Part shown: positions 6,401-6,772 of the stretch, piece after piece
Numbering within the stretch: the first letter of the stretch is position 1
Layout: each line of letters opens with the position of its first letter
Assembly (NCBI GenBank): GCA_031422555.1
Contig: JANPLZ010000169.1
Span: 1-6,772 of the forward strand
Direction of reading: 5' to 3'
Origin: JANNAT01 sp031422555
GTDB lineage: Bacteria > Pseudomonadota > Alphaproteobacteria > Rhodobacterales > Rhodobacteraceae
Length of the DNA: 6,772 nt
Made by a program: the position numbers and the translations under genes
Notes under the pieces: model-generated
Told to the model about the DNA's origin: nothing
Database searches by the model: none
What the model saw: the letters and a program-made list of their open reading frames with translations, nothing else

Positions 6401-6412
6401 TTTCCCTGACAG
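6401..6412 (+). promoter_or_regulatory. TTTCCCTGACAG element upstream of the gcvT-like gene
   Basis: TTTCCCTGACAG resembles the TTTCTTGACAG element found twice in the divergent region at the left. It lies about 90 bases before the gcvT-like start and just after the terminator, where a new promoter is needed. CTGACA could be a -35 box, but no clear -10 follows at 16-18 bases. A closer -10-like TATCCT (6480-6485) would put the transcript start almost on the ribosome site. Confidence 0.3.
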
Positions 6413-6500
6413 GAATATTTTTTGCTTAAAGGACGTTGCTTTTTGATCGGGGAAATTTCAGACTGAGGCAAAGTTTGCATATCCTATCGGGGGAACCGCC

Positions 6501-6772
6501 ATGACCAATTCCTGGAGATTTTCGGCACTGGGCGACCGGCATCGCGCGTTAGGGTCTGATCTGGAGGATTGGTCGGGCATGGGCACGGCGTGGTCTTATT
6601 CATCCGGCGATCCTGATGCCGAATATATGGCCATCCGCACCAAGGCGGGGTTGATGGACGTGTCGGGCCTGAAAAAGGTGCATATCACCGGGCCAGCGGC
6701 TGCCCACGTCATCGAACGCGCCACAACGCGGAACATCGAAAAGCTGATGCCGGGGCGGTCGGTTTACGCCAC
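6501..6772 (+). CDS. GcvT-like aminomethyltransferase-family protein (C-terminus beyond window)
   Basis: The first 90 residues plus two bases are present. A GGGGGAA ribosome site lies five bases before the ATG. From about residue 41 the sequence reads EYMAIRTKAGLMDVSGLKKV then HITGPAA, and RNIEKLMPGRSVY near the edge. This follows the opening of the GcvT fold (E-x-x-A-x-R-x-x-A-G-L-x-D-V-S, then x-x-x-G-x-x-A, then L-x-x-G-x-x-x-Y). The family uses tetrahydrofolate to accept one-carbon units; members include glycine-cleavage T protein, dimethylglycine- and sarcosine-linked enzymes and DMSP demethylase. An N-terminal extension of about 40 residues (MTNSWRFSALGDRHRALGSD onward) sets it apart from a housekeeping GcvT, and no glycine-cleavage H or P gene is seen in the window. 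The exact reaction is unknown. It is transcribed separately from the permease, given the terminator between them. Confidence 0.85.
   Translation, partial: MTNSWRFSALGDRHRALGSDLEDWSGMGTAWSYSSGDPDAEYMAIRTKAGLMDVSGLKKVHITGPAAAHVIERATTRNIEKLMPGRSVYA

Noticed and set aside
6457..6485. TTCAGA with TATCCT as a promoter of the gcvT-like gene
   Set aside because: The -35 match is weak, and the transcript would start at or inside the ribosome site, leaving almost no leader.

Overview
The window (6,772 bp, GC-rich, with GTG/ATG starts preceded by G-rich ribosome-binding sites) looks like an alphaproteobacterial chromosome. The Roseobacter/Rhodobacterales group is the most likely source. This rests on gene style and on the GlxB-like and GcvT-like proteins, not on a marker gene, so it is an inference. 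No IS element, integrase, CRISPR array, tRNA or rRNA was seen.

Layout. On the minus strand, positions 762 to 1 carry the first 254 codons of a class II glutamine amidotransferase of the GlxB/MgsA type, running off the left edge. A 298-bp divergent intergenic region (763-1060) holds several inverted repeats, including two facing copies of an 11-bp CTTGACAG-containing element. A plus-strand operon follows: three small membrane-protein genes (1061-1351, 1354-1734, 1745-1912), then an APC-superfamily permease (1922-3310) resembling the ethanolamine permease branch. A strong intrinsic terminator (3317-3346) closes it. Only 15 bp after that hairpin a two-gene unit begins: a membrane-anchored protein of unknown function (3362-4039) and a small membrane protein (4036-4326), which overlap by ATGA. 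A 238-bp gap with hairpin-forming sequences precedes a second, longer APC permease (4565-6331), followed by another terminator (6356-6380). The right edge holds the first 90 codons of a GcvT-like, folate-dependent aminomethyltransferase-family protein (6501 onward).

How the genes may work together. GlxB/MgsA-type amidotransferases are the ammonia-releasing subunits of glutamate-synthase-like complexes (GlxBCD, or N-methylglutamate synthase MgsABC). GcvT-family proteins move one-carbon units from N- or S-methylated compounds to tetrahydrofolate. With two amine/amino-acid-type permeases between them, the region reads as an uptake and catabolism island for small amines or N-methylated amino compounds. 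The substrate cannot be read from the sequence. The least explained part is the set of three conserved-looking small membrane proteins packed ahead of the first permease, because APC permeases are normally thought to work without accessory subunits of this kind.
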